DNA from: Actinomycetota bacterium
Lineage (GTDB): Bacteria > Actinomycetota > Nitriliruptoria > Nitriliruptorales > JAHWKO01
Assembly: GCA_019347675.1 (NCBI GenBank)
Contig: JAHWKW010000017.1
Span: forward strand, 1-64,000
Direction of reading: 5' to 3'
DNA length: 64,000 nucleotides
Shown here: one piece after another, positions 62,899-64,000 of the stretch
Numbering within the stretch: the stretch's first letter is position 1
How the letters are laid out: the number at the start of each line of letters is the position of its first letter
The notes under the pieces: model-generated
Databases searched by the model: none
What the model was told of the DNA's origin: nothing
What the model saw: the letters and a program-made list of their open reading frames with translations, nothing else
Made by a program: the position numbers and the translations under genes

Positions 62899-63325
62899 AG
62901 CGCAGCGACGCCTCGACGGTGACCTCGCCGACGCCGGCCAGGGCCTTGGACACCGGGCAGTCCTGTTTGGCCGCCTGGACCTTGTCACGGAACTCGTCCT
63001 CGTCGAGGCCCGGGACGTCCGCTTCGGTGCGTAGGTCGATCCGGGTGATGGTCGGTCCGGCGTCGGTCGTCTCGATCGTGACGTCAGCGGTGGTGGCGAT
63101 GCTGTTGGGCTCGTAACCGGCGTCCGACAGCAGTGCTGACAGGAACATCGAGAAGCACCCGGCGTGCGCGGCCCCCACCAGTTCCTCGGGATTGGTCCCG
63201 GCAGCGTCGGCGAAGCGTGAACCCTTCGTGTACGGGCCCTCGTAACCCTGGCTCGGCAGCCGTAGCGTGCCCTTGCCCTCGTCGAGCGTCCCCTCCCAGC
63301 GAGCCTCGGCGGTGCGTGTCGGCAT
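62897..63325 (-). CDS. OsmC-family peroxidase
   Basis: A 142-residue OsmC/Ohr-family protein. The two redox Cys are in AAHAGCFSMFLSALL and KQDCPVSKALAG, with the conserved Arg/Glu region around GTNPEELVGAA. The N-terminus TRTAEARWEGTLDEGKGTLRL is typical of OsmC rather than Ohr. It reduces organic hydroperoxides using thiols. Starts with ATG 63325 after GGAGG. It complements the exported SOD, though the genes are far apart. Confidence 0.92.
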   Translation of the reverse strand: MPTRTAEARWEGTLDEGKGTLRLPSQGYEGPYTKGSRFADAAGTNPEELVGAAHAGCFSMFLSALLSDAGYEPNSIATTADVTIETTDAGPTITRIDLRTEADVPGLDEDEFRDKVQAAKQDCPVSKALAGVGEVTVEASLR

Positions 63326-63499
63326 ATCCGGTCCTCCGTTGCTGTTGTTGCTTCGCTGCGACCGTACGGCTCGTCAGGTCCGGATGCGGGCCAAGCTCCC
63401 GTACGCGGGGCGGTTCGCATGCGGGGCGCGGTCGGCCGCGAGGCTCGTCGCCGAGTCGTGCCGCCGCTACCCTGCCGTGGCCGTGTGGTCGTATCATCC

Positions 63500-63588
63500 G
63501 GAGGCTTCGCCTAGTCTGGTCTATGGCGCGGGATTGCTAATCCCGTTGGGGCTCAAGCCCCTCGAGGGTTCGAATCCCTCAGCCTCCG
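63500..63588 (+). tRNA. tRNA-Ser(GCT)
   Basis: Class II cloverleaf: GGAGGCT pairs with AGCCTCC, anticodon loop TTGCTAA gives GCT, the variable arm is TTGGGGCTCAAGCCCCT and T arm GGGTTCGAATCCC. The discriminator is G. It reads AGC/AGT serine codons. The following tRNA-Arg lies 15 bases on. Confidence 0.95.
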
Positions 63589-63603
63589 CTTCACCCACAA
63601 CAT

Positions 63604-63678
63604 GCGCTGGTAGCTCAGTCCGGATAGAGCACCTGACTACGGATCAGGCGGCCGGGGGTTCGAATCCCTCCCAGCGCG
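63604..63678 (+). tRNA. tRNA-Arg(ACG)
   Basis: Cloverleaf: GCGCTGG pairs with CCAGCGC, anticodon loop CTACGGA gives ACG (A34 normally edited to inosine to read CGN codons), T arm GGGTTCGAATCCC. The discriminator is G. CCA is not encoded. Confidence 0.95.
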
Positions 63679-63686
63679 CAACGCGG

Positions 63687-63709
63687 ATCCGGCCCTAACG
63701 GCCGGATTT
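63687..63709 (+). terminator. Terminator of tRNA-Ser/tRNA-Arg transcript
   Basis: ATCCGGCC (63687-63694) pairs with GGCCGGAT (63700-63707), loop CTAAC, followed by TTT. It lies nine bases past the tRNA-Arg. Confidence 0.75.
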
Positions 63710-64000
63710 CGCTGTTTCCGGGGACTCTGCTGGCCGGCCGCACTCCCGTGGTGTGTACAAAGTGTGCACGGTTCCGTTGAGCAGAAGATGAGAGCAACGG
63801 CCGCCTGGCGAGTAGTCGCATCGCAGGGGGGGATCAATGGACCGACGTTGTGGCCAACGGGCCGTTGTGGGCGGAGCGGTGCGACAAGCGGTGTGGACGA
63901 GCAGAGGCGCACCGCCCTCGCTCGTCGTTCGGCGTCCGGTCCCGGTCGCACGAGCCACGGGTCGCCAGAAGCGTGTGAGGAAGAAGTCGGGATCGTCGTA
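63710..64000 (+). other. Right-end intergenic region with possible start of a gene
   Basis: No complete gene is present. Two plus-strand frames run off the window edge: one from ATG 63839 behind GGGGGG, and one from GTG 63893 (VDEQRRTALARRSAS...). Neither resembles a known family over so short a stretch. The minus-strand frames here are antisense and unsupported. The region right after a tRNA-Arg could hold an integrated element, but no att repeat of the tRNA is seen in these 300 bases. Confidence 0.25.

Noticed and set aside
63637-63958. Minus-strand frames ending in GRDSNPRPPDP-like peptides
   Set aside because: A familiar antisense-of-tRNA artefact from the tRNA-Arg region; no support as protein.

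Overview
The window is GC-rich chromosomal DNA from a Gram-positive actinobacterium. Support comes from a crgA-type division gene, a class E sortase with an LPxTG substrate, and the conserved fhaA-fhaB-pstP-rodA-pbpA-pknA-pknB cluster next to a tRNA-Leu. A superoxide dismutase fused to type-2 cell-wall-binding repeats points to a deep-branching lineage, perhaps Nitriliruptoria; that placement is inference.

Layout. 0-6 kb is accessory and partly decayed: a possible nuclease, a broken DUF2231-Rieske gene, a secreted LVIVD/PA-domain protein, an ISL3-family IS remnant and tRNA-Ala. 6-30 kb is mostly core: a lipoprotein, the SOD fusion, a lone receiver domain, thiolase, crgA, sortase, a BrkB/YihY-family membrane protein, a polyprenyl synthase, a degenerate adenylating-enzyme relative coupled to a TrpG/PabA amidotransferase, an antiporter with UspA tail, a PDZ-Lon-like protease, a site-2 protease, a baeRF protein, an LPxTG surface protein, a PGRP amidase, a PfkB sugar kinase, a phosphodiesterase, a nucleotidyltransferase and a FocA-like channel. 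30-39.2 kb is the cell-shape/PASTA-kinase operon, with genes mostly overlapping by 4 bp.

39.5-48.8 kb is the mobile region. An 8.2-kb satellite-prophage-like element sits in tRNA-Leu(CAG), bounded by a 59-bp repeat. It has an integrase with a coupled zinc-finger gene, an excisionase, a coupled run of replication-type and small genes, and an HK97-type major capsid gene preceded by a promoter, leader and intrinsic terminator. I see no portal, terminase, protease or tail gene. A third att copy 1 kb further on bounds a second, decayed element carrying a DUF4160/DUF2442 pair and an integrase tail whose catalytic Tyr is replaced by Asp.

48.8-64 kb holds a second receiver protein, two tiny lipoproteins, a branched-chain-amino-acid-type ABC transporter whose binding-protein gene converges on livHMGF, pheA, serS with tRNA-Ser(TGA), a tRNA-Ser(GGA) half-gene, a HAD hydrolase, an F420-type oxidoreductase, a hotdog protein, an OsmC protein, and tRNA-Ser(GCT) and tRNA-Arg(ACG).

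Working together: the kinase cluster, crgA, sortase, LPxTG protein and PGRP amidase form an envelope-growth set. PheA is a committed step of phenylalanine synthesis, and TrpG/PabA draws on the same chorismate branch point. The satellite element probably depends on a helper phage for everything except its capsid, integration and replication.
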